Below the pieces are notes generated by a model that saw only the letters and a program-made list of their open reading frames with translations, had not been told where the DNA came from and searched no databases. DNA of 64,000 nucleotides from Coenobita brevimanus. Its lineage: Eukaryota > Arthropoda > Malacostraca > Decapoda > Coenobitidae. The DNA lies in assembly GCA_032717465.1 (NCBI GenBank), contig CM064665.1, forward strand, positions 26,067,511-26,131,510. Direction: 5' to 3'. Each line of letters starts with the position of its first letter. Position 1 is the first letter of the stretch. Of this stretch, positions 11,457-22,560 are shown in pieces. The position numbers were made by a program, and so were the translations under genes.

Positions 11457-12304
11457 CAGTGCAAGTGTGGAAGCAGAATTATTTGGAAATAATGTGTAAA
11501 TAATGTGTAAATAATGTGTAAATAGCAGGTGAAAGCAATGGATGTTCAGTTCATATGATTGAACAGTGTACTATAGTTTCATCTTACTGAAAGTGACAGT
11601 GAATAACATATTGTAAGTAAAATAGAAGGGTAAATATTGAAAATAGAATAGAAAATGTAAATAGTAATGTAAGTAATTAGTAATATAAGAATATGAGTAC
11701 AAATAATTTATGTTATAACAGTGAGAGTGAATCCGTGGCTCTCTACGTATTTTACTGACTGAAAAATAGAATGACTTCAGTGACAATAAAATAATACGAC
11801 TGAATGAAACTTATGGAGAAAGACTCCAGATATATATAAGTGTGATATAGTAATAGAAATATAAAGTGTGAGGGGTTTTATGAATAATAAATGACAGAGT
11901 GCCTAGAGCGAACTAGCGCAAGTGCGGCGATCAGACGCGCTCGTAATTTCCATTGCTTTCACACAGTTTTTTTTTTAGTATGGATCCCAAACTACTTGAA
12001 AATGGTAGAATAGTGTTTATAGTGTTTGTATCTGGCTGTGGTAATCATATAACGGGTTGTCGGGAAGTGTAAAGTGGAGACTTAGTTACCCTACTTCAGA
12101 GGTCTCCACAAGTCCTACGGAAACTGACGAAGGCTCAACAATCATTCCAGGAGAAAGCTGAAGGTATGTGCTATAAGCATATATAATTTTATTATTCTAG
12201 GACTAATAACTGATTTTTAGCAAATATTTTTTGAGAGTCTCTCGGAGCCCAAATAACCCCGCGGGACACGCAAGTAATTGGTAAACAAGCCCGCGGTGTA
12301 GGGG
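11457..12304 (+). other. piggyBac 3' untranslated region and right terminus
   Basis: This is AT-rich non-coding DNA. It includes a short taaataatgtg repeat at 11487-11525, AATAAA-type signals around 11786 and 11886, and the subterminal/terminal repeats at 12256-12304. Parts are recognisable in inverted form at 52381-53290 in the deleted copy. Confidence 0.75.
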
Positions 12305-12359
12305 TTAAACAAAGATACATACAGCAACTTTAGTTACATAATTTAAACAATGACTGAAG

Positions 12360-12720
12360 GTAGTAGGTGGTGGCAAACATCATCCACTCACTTGATATAT
12401 GGTAATACTGAACTTTTCCCTTCCCCCTTCTCATTTTGTTTCTGTGTCTGCCTTCCTCTCATCTGACCTCTCCCTTACCTTTCTGTTACTTTTTATTACT
12501 ATTCTTTCCATATCAGGTGGCTCTATGCTCAGTGACAAGCCTAATAGTTTCCTATAACCCAGGAACCCATAACAACTCTGGTTGATAACAATATAACCAA
12601 ATGATAGGGTGAAGTGGAGCCTGCTATGGTGCCCCTATTAACTGGGTGGAAAGATGCAAATGTGGCATTCATCCAGGAACCAAACCACACTATTCCACAC
12701 ATCTTGCTTGGGTTAGGCAC
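12360..12720 (+). repeat. SINE-like repeat, family S, copy 2 (diverged)
   Basis: The segment shares with the 39124 copy the opening gtaggtggtggca...catccactcactt, the pyrimidine-rich middle, ctcagtgacaagcc and the gtttcctata...aggaaccca inverted motif. The second half is more diverged. The interval 12721-13140 is unassigned. Confidence 0.5.
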
Positions 12721-13140
12721 TGTCAGCCACAAAGGAACATCAGGTCATTGCATGGGACAACCCTGTAGTGTTGCTTGCCTGTAGCTGATGGGTCTGCTTG
12801 GCCAGACAGTCTGGGGTTGATCAGCAACAAAAAACAACCACTGACTGTATCACACATCTGGCAAGTCATATGTGGTGAATATGGGTGCCAAGTTACTCCA
12901 CCTAGTGCCACCTGTGCACCACTAAACGAAAGGTAGCTACTGACTGCTCTTACATTTGCTTCCTAATGTTGACTGAATGCTTCCAATACCAGCCTAGTGC
13001 TGTTACACTGACTTATTCTATATTCTGTCCCCGCCAAAAACCTCTAGAATCATAGGACTGACATTCTGTGTCCTGTCAGTGCCAAATCCCTTTAGAAGCA
13101 TAGCATGTTAAAAAGGGTAACTGCACTGGATTCAAGGTCA

Positions 13141-14052
13141 TACGAGGTGCTATCCAAAAGTTTCAGGACAGGGATCAGGACACCTAAATGGATTGTTGTA
13201 GCATGATGCACCTCTAGGTGGCAGTACTAACATGCATTGTGAGTCAGTGTGCCACGCGGCAAGGAGCTGGGTGGACATTCATTTGTTTGCTCTTGTGCAT
13301 GTGTTGTCAGGCAATTTTTATATAGCTATAAGAAAAGGAACAGTGACTTTACATCAAATTTTCTACAAATCTCAGGAAAAATGCAAATTAGACCCTGACA
13401 ATGATTCAAGAGTTTGGTGAGCAAATTTCTTGGTTGGACACTGGTGTTTCAGTGATAGGCACAGTTCAAAGCTGGTCGAATGTCAGTTGACGATGACAAC
13501 CACACAGGGAGGCCCTTAACTAGCACACCTCCTCAGAATGCCGCAAAAATTCAGCAGCTCATTGGTGAAGATCGACGTCGGGGCATTGATGACATTGGTG
13601 AGGAGGTGGGAACTGGTTTTGCGACATGTCAGGATTTACACTGAAGAATTGGGCAAGCACCGCATCACAGCCAAATTTGTCCCCAGGCTCCTGATGGCTG
13701 ACCACATGCAGCAAAGCGTTGATGTCTGCACTGAGATTCTTGGACTCACCTCAGAAGATGAAACCTTCATGTCCAGGCCCTCTGTGACTTTTTCGGCTCC
13801 CAAAAACGAAGACTGGGCTGAGAGGGTGTTGTTTTGGTACCACTCAGGACATCCAGAAGGAAAAGCAGGCGGTGCTTGACACCCTCGTTGAAAAGGACTT
13901 CCAGGGAGCGTTCCAGCAATGGAGAAAGCACTGAGACTGGTGTATCAACGTGCAAGGGAACTACTTCAAGGATGATGGTGGCCAATAGGAGCTATGGTGA
14001 GTCTTCAAATTTATATAGCATTAGTCCAGAAAATTTTGGATACCACCTTGTA
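13141..14052 (+). mobile_element. Mariner-type transposon, internally deleted
   Basis: The element is bounded by TA at 13141-13142 and 14051-14052. The termini are about 28-bp inverted repeats: left gaggtgctatccaaaagttt, right (inverted) aaggtggtatccaaaatttt. The body is 908 bp against about 1.3 kb for an intact mariner, consistent with loss of the transposase centre. Confidence 0.85.
13380..13985 (+). pseudogene. Mariner transposase remnant
   Basis: Across several frames the order of mariner transposase motifs survives. There is a helix-turn-helix region ending AGRMSVDDDNHTGRP and TSTPPQNAAKIQQLIGEDRR. Next come AKFVPRLLMADH and CTEILGLTSEDETF. A C-terminal piece QAVLDTLVEKDFQGAFQQW is followed by CINVQGNYF. 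The section that should hold the catalytic aspartates between ETF and the C-terminal piece is missing or scrambled. Multiple frameshifts and stops make it non-functional. Confidence 0.8.
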
Positions 14053-14204
14053 TATAACCCCTCCAGTTCAGTATATTTTTCCATAAGCTGAATACATTCG
14101 TCCTTAGATATCCAAAATAACTGAAGACAGGACAAAATGAGCCTTGTTCAGTACTTATTATTACAAGCCAAACCTTACAGTACCCATTCAAACACACGTC
14201 TTAC

Positions 14205-14350
14205 CTCACTTTAACTGTATATCCTAACAATATACACAAACCCAACCAAAAATAACCTAACCTAACTTTCCCCAAGCCAATCCTAACCTGACCTAACAGT
14301 CTAAACTAATTTTATTTAACCACAACCAGCCTAATCTAACCTAAACTAAC
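14205..14350 (-). repeat. CCTAA-rich (inverted TTAGG) tract
   Basis: Degenerate cctaacctaac variants are the complement of arthropod telomere-like repeats, opposite in orientation to the tract at 1428-1670. Confidence 0.55.
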
Positions 14351-14876
14351 TTATGGTAACTTATCCAAACACAATGAAATATCATAAATTAGGCTGGGAT
14401 AATAATTTAGCATTAAATCATTTATTTAAGGTGGAAATACAAGAACTACAAGTCTTTCACCACTGCCTTACATTCAACGGAATCAGCTGTTTATTGTTTA
14501 CGAATTATCACTGGGCCTGGCATGGTGCAGTACCTTGATCCATGATGTGTGTGCTTATCTAACCCACAGAATGCTTACCTTACTGTGTATTTATCATAAT
14601 ACAAACTCATCTAAGTCTCCATTATTAAAATTTTTATTAACCGTTTGCCGCCGGGGGGTTCGCAGACACCACACACTCCTCCCTAAGGGCGATTTCCGAG
14701 ATTTGGGAAAAAATAACCTTACTTCAAACCCTTATATCTGCCAAACTAAATAGCTTGAGAATCAAAGTTCATAAGACTCACCAACTCTTCCTCTTTCCAA
14801 TGAAGGTATCCCAAGGTCTCTAGGAGGTCCCGTCGATGAATGAGGATGAGTTGAAGATGAGTGGTTTTTTCACGTT

Positions 14877-15194
14877 TTGGCACGCGACTCCGAGCGAGCA
14901 CCTCTGGCCATGGCCTTGGCTCAGCCGGCTAGCGTTGGCAGCAGTGACTGGAGTGGTGATTGTAACACTGCCCATGCGTCCCTGGATGGAATGCGGAAGA
15001 TTCCACTCGTTTTTTCTACCCCTCCTTACTGCCGTGAAAATGAGTCACCACCCAGTTCATGTGGCTCACCAAGGATTTATCGCCAGCTCTATTGTGCCTC
15101 TATGCCCCGTTGGTGTGTGGGAAAGGAAATATCGTGTTGTTTTTCCGTACTTACTTCTTCCGTAAATAATCGTATTTCTCCTTTACAGAGATAG
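14877..15194 (+). other. Unrecognised open frame
   Basis: A 105-codon frame begins with ATG inside a locally GC-richer block. The product is Ser/Cys/Pro-rich (SSDWSGDCNTAHASLDGM and similar) with no domain I recognise. An overlapping frame of similar length exists at 14836-15165. Either could be a 5' exon or chance. Confidence 0.15.
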
Positions 15195-15269
15195 CCCAAT
15201 TATCCAGGCTATATGGTGTTAAGGGGTGGCTGATTAATCTGAAAGCACGATTAATGCGGTGGAAACACA

Positions 15270-15800
15270 AGTACTGTACTGTTAAACTGATTTATTTACC
15301 GGTAAATGTACACTTTAAGTACCAGAAAGACCTTTCCAGTTCAATGTATATTCCTCCAGCTTGTTTCAGTATTTTTCAGACTATATTCAGTTCGGTAAAT
15401 CACGTTTTCTTACTGAAAGATTTCCTCCCTGTTAGTATCGTCTCGTTCTAAAGCTGTATCTACGATTGTTTCCAGCACAATGGACAAAACTCATCGTACT
15501 CAAATATGGACTTCGTTTCCCAACTTCCCAACTGAAGATTAGGTTAGGTTACATTATTAGGTGCAGTCAAGCTAGGTTAGGCCAGGTTTAAACACTTAGA
15601 TTAGAACAGTGTCTTCTGCCATTACGTTAACGAATCAAAGAGTCATCACACCAGAAAACAGCGGGGAAAGATTTAACAAGAAATGTTTATTTACCAACTC
15701 AGAAATAATCAGAAAAATATAACAGACTATCAGGATGAACTGGTTTGGTAAGGTGCTTTTACTGCTTACAGCAAAGCGTATGTTTACCCCCCTCAAATCC
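15270..15800 (+). repeat. Dispersed repeat family R, copy 1
   Basis: Segments shared with 16016-17400 and 36960-37690 are a cagttcaatgtatattcctccag block, tactgaaagatttcctcc, gtatctacgattgtttcc, tttcccaactt followed by a TTAGG tract, and aataatcagaaaaatataac followed by tggtaaggtgctt. No coding potential is seen. Class unknown. Confidence 0.6.
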
Positions 15801-16015
15801 TCAATGTTGGTGAGTTCAGAAATTTGTGTGCTCCCGTGGCAGACCTTGAAACCATTTTTTCAAAGTTATAAAGTCAGTTTCTTTTTCTTACAGATTTGAA
15901 AAGACTCATCTGGTACACCTGGCTTTTTCCCCTCCTCCCTAAACCCATCTTGTGATCTGCCATGATTCGTGAAAGAAAATTAGGGGGCATGTTACATTAG
16001 AATTTAAACATAAAG

Positions 16016-16653
16016 TTAGGGTGCATGTTACTTTAGCATTTAAACATATTGGCGAAAACATCTGGGATGAAAGGACCGCCGAGCTGTTTGGGATGGTTGA
16101 GTAGGGTCGTGTAAACATACCAGTGACCGTTCCCTTCCCATAATTGTTCGCAGTTTTTATGTCTCTCTCTAAATTAACGTTACTGACACCGGTACAGTAA
16201 AGCATTGTTCAAGGCTAGCAGCCATAAGGGGTTAATGGAATACATTATTGTTTGTATCAATACTCTCTCTTTCACACATACACGAACGAACAAAAGATTG
16301 TGAAATAAATGTACACTGAACTGTAAGGAGCAGAAATAACTGTGTGCTCTGTCGGTCCGAAATGTGTTGGGAAGCGACATCGAACAAAGAATGTGGAACT
16401 GAATGCCACCTTACAAGAACACTTGAGATGAAAGTATTTTTTCTTATTAGTAAACATAATTGTTCCATTTCGTCCCCTATAATTGTGAAACTCGTAAATT
16501 TTCGTCCAAGCATACAGCCTAATAACCTTACCAATTCAATTCATATTCTCTAGTTTGTTTTTGTATTTTTCTAGTTTGTTTTCTTATTATCATAACGTTC
16601 CTTAAGCCTTACCTACGTTTGTTTCCGGCATATTGGAAGAAACTTACTCATAA
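16016..16653 (+). repeat. Repeat family R, copy 2 (first of a tandem pair)
   Basis: The copy begins ttagggtgcatgttac and continues with ggcgaaaacatctg, ataccagtgacc, cccataattgttcgcag, gacaccggtacagtaaagca, and a conserved cggtccgaaatgtgttggga block. It is followed about 638 bp later by a diverged second copy in the same orientation. Confidence 0.75.
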
Positions 16654-17400
16654 TTAGGGTGCATGTTACATTAGCATTTAAACATATCGGCGAAAACATC
16701 TGAGATGAAGTGGCAGGCCGCCTGACTGTTTGAGATGGTAGAGGAGGGTCGTGAAAACATACCAGTGACCTTAGTTCCCTTCCCATAATTGTTCGCAGTT
16801 TTTAATAGCTCTCCCTAACCCAACATCCCTGACACCGGTACAGTAAAGCATTGTTTGAGGCTGACAGCTATGATGGGGTTAATACTCTCTTTCACACATA
16901 CAGTACACATAAGAACGAACAAAAAGAGTGAACAGTAAATGTAAGAGGAAGAAATAACAATGCTCTGTTGGTCCGAAATGTGTTGGGAGGCGCGATACCT
17001 AACGAAAAATGCAGAACTCAATGCTAACTTACGAGAACACATGAGTATTTTTTTTTTTTTTTTTTCTGATTAGCAGACATTCTTGTTTCATTTCGTTCCC
17101 TAAAACTAGGAAACCCATTACTTTTCGTCTAAGCATACAGCCTAAAGACCTCACCAATTCACTTCATATTCCTCCAGTTTGTTTTCTGTGTTTTTCTATT
17201 TTGAGGGTAGTAAATTACCTTCTCTTGCTGAAAGATTTTCTCTTTTATCACGTTCTTTAAGCCGTACCTACGATTGCTTCGGGCATAATGGATGAAACTC
17301 ATCGTACACAAAAGTGGATTTAGTTTCCCAATTTCCCAACTGGAGCCCTGGTTAGGTTAAATTATTAAGTAGTTAAGCAAGGTTAGGCTACGTCAGGAGT
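16654..17400 (+). repeat. Repeat family R, copy 3 (second of a tandem pair)
   Basis: The same block order as 16016-16653 is present with moderate divergence, plus a T-run at 17048-17066. It extends further 3' into the section also present in copy 1 (taccta cgattgcttc, then a ttaggtt tract). The two copies together look like a tandem duplication. Confidence 0.75.
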
Positions 17401-17539
17401 ATCAGTTGCCTCACCAAACTCCATCCTACCACCTTTGTGATCGAGTTGTGAGCAGGTGTGGGTGGGGGCAGGGTGAGCAAGACTCTCTCTGGTTTATCCA
17501 TGCCTCTCTCCCTAGAAACTGGATGCTTCCTGTTTAAAC

Positions 17540-17655
17540 CGGAGCTATCGTATGGATAATTCTATGAATTACTGTACCACTGAACCATTGGGTCACGGCC
17601 CGGATATACCGAAAGCTGGATAATCCGAGCCTGGATAATCGAGCTTCCACTGTAT
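17540..17655 (-). mobile_element. Possible pogo/Tigger-like terminus
   Basis: Read on the minus strand, TA is followed by cagtggaagctcgattatcc and aggctcggattatccagc. This resembles the cagtg..ttatccg termini of Tigger-type elements. No matching second end was located, so it may be a truncated MITE. Confidence 0.3.
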
Positions 17656-17698
17656 ATAGTATATATAAATATAATATATATATATATATATATGTATA

Positions 17699-17827
17699 CT
17701 GGGGTGGAGAGGTATATGAGAGAGGGGTGTGTGAGTTGGGAGCAGGGCAGTGAAATGACGGGGGACAGGACGACGTGGAGGTGATTTGTTTGTGGCTACC
17801 CCAAATGGGATTGAGGCATCTGGCAAT

Positions 17828-17869
<42 letters not shown>
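17699..17869 (+). mobile_element. RTE-like LINE, 3'-end fragment (subfamily A) with (TA)n tail
   Basis: The last about 130 bp of the LINE is present (gtggagaggtatatgagaga to gattgaggcatctggcaata). It then runs straight into a 40-bp (TA)n array (17830-17869) where sibling copies have (GATA)n. A second (TA)n block precedes it at 17653-17692. Confidence 0.8.
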
Positions 17870-17871
<2 letters not shown>

Positions 17872-17934
17872 TAGTTGAAACAGAAGATCGAAGTATAAGA
17901 AATGACAACCGCGTCAGCAAAACAATTATCACAG

Positions 17935-17962
17935 AAAAAAAAAAAAAAAAAAAAAAAAAAAA
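17935..17962. repeat. Poly(A) run, 28 nt
   Basis: A run of A follows atcacag and precedes caaacctg. It may be the tail of an unrecognised retroposon. The interval to 18180 is unassigned. Confidence 0.9.
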
Positions 17963-18182
17963 CAAACCTGTCAACACGCCAAAACAACAAAATTCACCAA
18001 ACCATCGAACTCATCGGCACCCACATACACTGGCTGCAGCCAGGGTTGCCACTGGGGAAAGTAGAAAAATACAAGTGGGCTCACCTAAAATCTCCAAGAT
18101 CGTATGAAAAAAAACAAGATTTACGTAACAAGTTTTATATGTACATATAAATAAAGCTAAAGCTCCTTCAACTCATCTTTTA

Positions 18183-19453
18183 GGTTTTTATACAGCAGAG
18201 GAATTAGTTGGAGAAGAACAGGGAGGCTTTAGGAAGGGAAGAGGTTGTGTAGATCAGATATTCATTCTTAGATCTTTAATGGAAAAGTGTCTAGAGAAGG
18301 GAAAGAAGTTGTATGCGGCCTTCATATATTTGGAGAAAGCGTATGACGGGGTGGATAGACAAGGATTGTGGAAAGTATTGAAAATATATGGAGTAGATGG
18401 GAAGTTGTTGAATGCTGTGAAGAGTATGTATGAGGGTGCTAAGGCTGCAGTGTGTGTGGACAGTGAACTGAGTTAGTTTTTCTATTTAAAGGTTGAGCTG
18501 AAACAGGGATGTGTCATGTCTCCATGGTTGTTCAATCTGTATATGGATGGGGTTATAAAAGAGATACTAGGTAGGGCAATGGATGTTGGAGTGGCCCTAA
18601 TGAGAGAGAGAAGTGTTAGGAAACTCCCTGTAGGCTACTGTTGTTTGTAGATTATACTGTTTTGTTAAGTGAAGACGAAGGGGAGCTGCAAGGCTTGGTG
18701 GATGACTTTGGGAGAGTGTGTAAGAAACGGAATTTAAAGGTGAATGTAAGGAAGAGTGAAGTTATGGTCTTCGAGAGAGGTGAAGTCAGTGAATGTACAG
18801 TGAGGTTGGATGATGAGGAAATGGAAAATGTGAGTACGTTTAAGTACATGGGTAGTGTGATGAGTAAGGATCAAAGTTTGGAGGGTGAAGTGCTTGAAAG
18901 GGTACAACAAGGAAGAAAGGTTGCTGGTTCCTTGAAGACAATGATAAGAAACAGGGAAGTGAGCATGGAAGTGAAAAAGTTATTACATGACAGTTTTGTG
19001 ATACCAACTCTGACATATGAAAGTGAGGCTTGGAAGTTGTTGAAGGGACACAAGTCAAGAGTGAGAGCAGTGGAAATGAGTTACTTGAGAGGAGCCTGTG
19101 GAGTCACATGGAGAGACTGATAATGAGGATGTGAAGGAGCGTTGTGGTGTGGATGTGGATGTGATAGGAAGCATTAGGAGAAGCACACTGAGGTGGTTTG
19201 GCCATGTGGAGAGGATGGAGAGTGAGAGAATGACGAGGAGAGTGTATGTGAATTAGGTGGAGGGGGAGAGAGGGAGGAGAAGGCCAAGGATGAGATGGAG
19301 GGATGAAGTGGAGAGGTATATGAGGGAAGGGGGTGTGAACTGGGACCAGGGCAGTGAAATCGCAGGGGACAGGGTGACGTGGAGGCAATTTGTTTGTGGC
19401 CACCCCGTATACTGTAAGGGATTAAGGCTTCTGGCAATAGATAGATAGATAGA
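18183..19453 (+). mobile_element. RTE-like LINE, 5'-truncated copy (subfamily A)
   Basis: The copy begins in the RT domain (EELVGEEQGGFRKGRG) and keeps motif A, degenerate (FIYLEKAYDGVDRQG), motif B (LKQGCVMSPWLFNLYMDG) and the C-terminal maturase-like tail (LRWFGHVERMES, RRRPRMRWRD). It ends with tctggcaatagatagatag. Stops and frameshifts (for example at 18474 and near 18630) break the reading frame. Motif C is damaged (VDYTVLLSEDEG in place of FADDTVLLSEDE). Confidence 0.85.
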
Positions 19454-19636
19454 ATTACTGTACATAAACCTGTGTGTTTTCCTCTCTGCCACTGGCCACT
19501 TCGGTCTCGTCGGCAGGATACATGTTGCTTGCTGTGTGCTGCAACACTTACCTCCATAACGCTGGCCAATATTGTCATTTTTCATGTCAATGGTGAGTTC
19601 TTTTGATGGTTTCCATTCAAAGCACAGTACTTCTTG

Positions 19637-20125
19637 TCAAGCGATGGCTTGTTTTGCAAACAACCGATTGACAGCTGTATGGGTGAACAATCTGTTTGTG
19701 GCCATGGTTTTTAGCATAGTCATTTGTGAGAACAATCTCTCAACTAACACAGAAGAATGTAGTGGAACTAAAAGATCACAAATTAATCTTGAAAGACATT
19801 CAAATTTAGACTGATTACTCCCAGCAGAAATTCTAAGCATTTCATGCCAGAAATATGTCGCTGATTGATTGAGATGCTGAAGAGTTGACCTGGGAAGCAA
19901 CAGATCTTGCCATTGTTCCTGAAGAGAATCAAGCTCTTTCTCCTTTATGAGAGTAGGGAAGTGTATCACCAATATTGCAATTGCTTTTGTTCTTCTGGGA
20001 GATAGAGCTACTTTTGGATCAAAAATATTGAGTAATGCCAGCACATTTTCCTCATGAAAAGGAAAGCACTTTTGCATCTGTACACACAGTTCACAGGGTG
20101 CGTACACGTTATTACAGACGAACAT
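19637..20125 (-). pseudogene. hAT-superfamily transposase, C-terminal remnant
   Basis: A 162-codon minus frame ends with the hAT dimerisation signature. A hydrophobic LICDLLVPLHSSVLVERLFS core is followed by a KT..TNRL stretch and VNRLF. This matches the C-terminal ~80 residues of hAT transposases (Dimer_Tnp_hAT type). Upstream residues with RTKAIAILVIHF and TLQHLNQSATYFW look like the preceding part of the same protein. The RNase H-like core and BED finger are absent, so it is a truncated relic. No terminal repeats were found. The interval 20126-21027 is unassigned apart from a gctcccggggcaaccgcccc segment near 20972 that looks like the decayed end of a repeat. Confidence 0.65.
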
Positions 20126-21109
20126 TTCATACTAATCATTAAAATTAAAATATATTTTCCAGGTTTAATGTGTATATTTATTTGGACTCAAAAAAAAATC
20201 CACGTGATTTTTCGAATTAATCTCCAAGAACCCAAGGTAGGGATAAAAGACCCAAGATCTTGTATTACAAAGAAAGTAAATCATGTTTTACTCTGTGTTG
20301 GTGTTGCAACACTAAATTGGCGGGAACATTACTTGCCAACGGCATTTTGAGATTTTGACAAATCTTAATTTAGTGACTGCATTGTTGCCACATGCACAAA
20401 TAACGGATGCCACAGCATGTTTCATAAATACAATGTATAACACGAGTTTCTGCAAATATTTGTAGAGGTGAAAGTATATGTCATTCTGAGTAGAAAATCT
20501 TCTATACACATATGCATTTTAAGGTATACTTTAGGCGTGAGGTGGATTTTAAAAATTACGCAACGTATCAGTGTCACACATCACGGAGATGAGGCGAGTA
20601 GGGGCGGAGGAGTGAGGCTATCTAGGTGCCCTTGCAACTTGGTGAAGTTATGAGTTTTTGAAGTTTGATTTTTTGCGCAAATTATGGAACATTGCAGTAC
20701 CGGTATCTTCAAATAGGAAATCGTGCTATTAATAGGCATTATGTAATTCACCAATAAAGATAACATGAGGACAGTATGGCTGTAATTAGCGAGAAAAATA
20801 ATGTAAATGTTATGTGGCAACCTTTATTTCCCCTATCATGTTGAAAAACTGTGTAGAATAATCGAACATTGGGATATTTTCTGTATGAAAGGTATGGCGT
20901 GCTATTTTTTATTTATTATCACTACTTTATTATTATTATTATTTTTTTAAATTTGGCACCCCTACGAATTTTGCTCCCGGGGCAACCGCCCCTGTGGTCC
21001 CCCCCCCACGCTATGCCACTGATTTTGGGTCATGTGATGGTATTCTACCAATTAATTTGAAGTGAGATCTTTGATTTCTTTTGGATTGAAAATTCAAATC
21101 CTTCTCAGT

Positions 21110-21318
21110 ATGGCCTCTGAAGAAGAAAGACGTGCTGTGTGTCCCGGGTGTGATATTGATTATTTACGGGTGATAAGCATTTCCACTTAGAACCTGAGGA
21201 GGCTACTGTATTTTTTTGAAAATATGGTGTAGTACCTTCGAAAGTTTATTGCCCAGATTGTCAGGAACTGTGTAAATTTAGAAAAAACAAACATCAGTGG
21301 TACTGTGGTCGGTAAAAA
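21110..21318 (+). pseudogene. Merlin/IS1595-like transposase, N-terminal zinc-ribbon remnant
   Basis: The segment starts at ATG 21110 just after an acceptor-like cttctcag. It encodes MASEEERRAVCPGCDIDYL and, after frame breaks, LEPEEATVFF, KYGVVPSKVYCPDCQ, then KFRKNKHQWYCGR. A short PS(x)CP.C...(x)W.C zinc ribbon at the N terminus is characteristic of Merlin/ISXO2-type (DDE_Tnp_IS1595) transposases. No catalytic core is present. The inverted right arm holds a relative at about 22563-22720 (APEEAFELLTKHGV). Confidence 0.45.
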
Positions 21319-21620
21319 AAAAAAATACACAAAAACCAAGAAATGGGTCCTGTGGTGTTGTTGTCACTCTCCCAGGAGACGACGACAACCCAGATGACCC
21401 TCGTCCTGGACCATCGTATCTCTAAGGTAAGCATTCCCCTAGGATAGGTTAGGTTTGTTGGGTCAGGTTTGGTTAGGTTCGGTGTGTTTGGTAAGGTTAC
21501 ATTACATCTGTTTGGTTAGGTTACATCAGGTCTGTTTGGTTAGGTTACGTTAGGTCTGTTTGGTTAGGTTAGGTCTGTATGGTTGGGTTGGGTTACGTTT
21601 GGTCTGTTTCTTACATTAGC

Positions 21621-22560
21621 TGGTGGTGCAGTATATTTTTCTGGTGTTTTTTCTTGCAATTTGAGTTGTCTTTTACTTCATTTTTTTGGGAAAATGCTTG
21701 ATTTCACCTACTTGAAAAATGCTTGATTTCACCTACTTGAAAAATGCTTGATTTCACCTACTTGTCCAAAGTTCATGATTGGAAAAAAGGGGAAATGAGG
21801 CATTTCCAACAAAAATGAAGGTCAGAAACATTCAAACTGCATCAAAAACTACCAGAAAAATATACTGCACAACCTAGGGGGCATATTGGCAACTTGTAAA
21901 AATTTACAAGTTGGCAACTTGTAAATTTCTACAAGATGCCAATACATCCCCCACGTTGTGTAGTATATTTTTCTGGTAGTTTTTGATGAGATTTGAGTGA
22001 TTTTGACCTTCATTTTTGTCGGAAATGCTTCATTCTGCCTCTTTGCCAATCATGAACTTTGACTGGATGAGATCAAATGAAGCATTTTCGACAGAAAACA
22101 AAAGTAAAAATCACTCAAATTGCATCAAAAACCACCAGAAAAATATACTGCACAACTGGTTAATCTAACCAAACAGACCTAAACTAAACTAACCAAACCT
22201 AACCTAATCAACAGAAAACGATGGGAAAAATAACTGAAATCGCATAAAAAACCACTGCAAAAATATACTGCACAACCGGTTAATATAACTAAACAGACCT
22301 AAACTAACCTAACCTAATGTGCTGCAGCAGAATGTTTACCTTAGAGATATGATGGTCCAGGCTGTGCAGTATATTTTTCTGGTGGTTTTTGATGCAATTT
22401 GAGTGATATTTGCCCTCATTTTCTGAGGAGAATGTTTCATTTCACCTCCTCATCCAGTCAAAGTTCATGATTGGAAAAAGAGGCCAAATGAAGCATTTCT
22501 GACAAAAATGAAGGTCAAAATCACTCATATGTTATCAAAAACTACCAGAGAAAACACACC
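21621..22560. repeat. Alternating hairpin units inside the palindrome
   Basis: Three full hairpins (about 21621-21877, 21955-22157, 22360-22555) and one half unit (22203-22277) are present. Each has a forward arm starting gtgcagtatatttttctggt and an inverted arm ending in its complement, around a core tcaaagttcatgattgg or its complement. Hairpin 1 also contains a 25-bp direct repeat (aaaatgcttgatttcaccta) three times at about 21689-21762. Between hairpins 1 and 2 is a further small inverted motif of acaagttggcaacttgtaaa. Confidence 0.75.

Larger units (their letters stand above)
8051..12308 (+). mobile_element. Full-length piggyBac-superfamily transposon with TTAA duplication
   Basis: TTAA at 8051-8054 is followed by the left terminus CCCCTTAACCGCGGG. 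The right side ends ...CCGCGGTGTAGGGG followed by TTAA at 12305-12308. Inverted, the right end reads CCCCTACACCGCGGGC, so the two ends match over about 15 bp with two mismatches. The TTAA duplication and CCC/GGG ends are diagnostic of piggyBac. The element body is 4250 bp, longer than the 2.5 kb of classical piggyBac, partly through a 468-bp tandem duplication. A ccgcggggcgtcactt subterminal motif occurs twice at the left (about 8063 and 8107). Host DNA resumes at 12309. Confidence 0.92.

Noticed and set aside
14640..14700. Second piggyBac terminus (ttaaccgtttgccgccgggg)
   Set aside because: It resembles a CCGCGGG-type end after TTAA, but no partner end or second TTAA in the right arrangement was found nearby.
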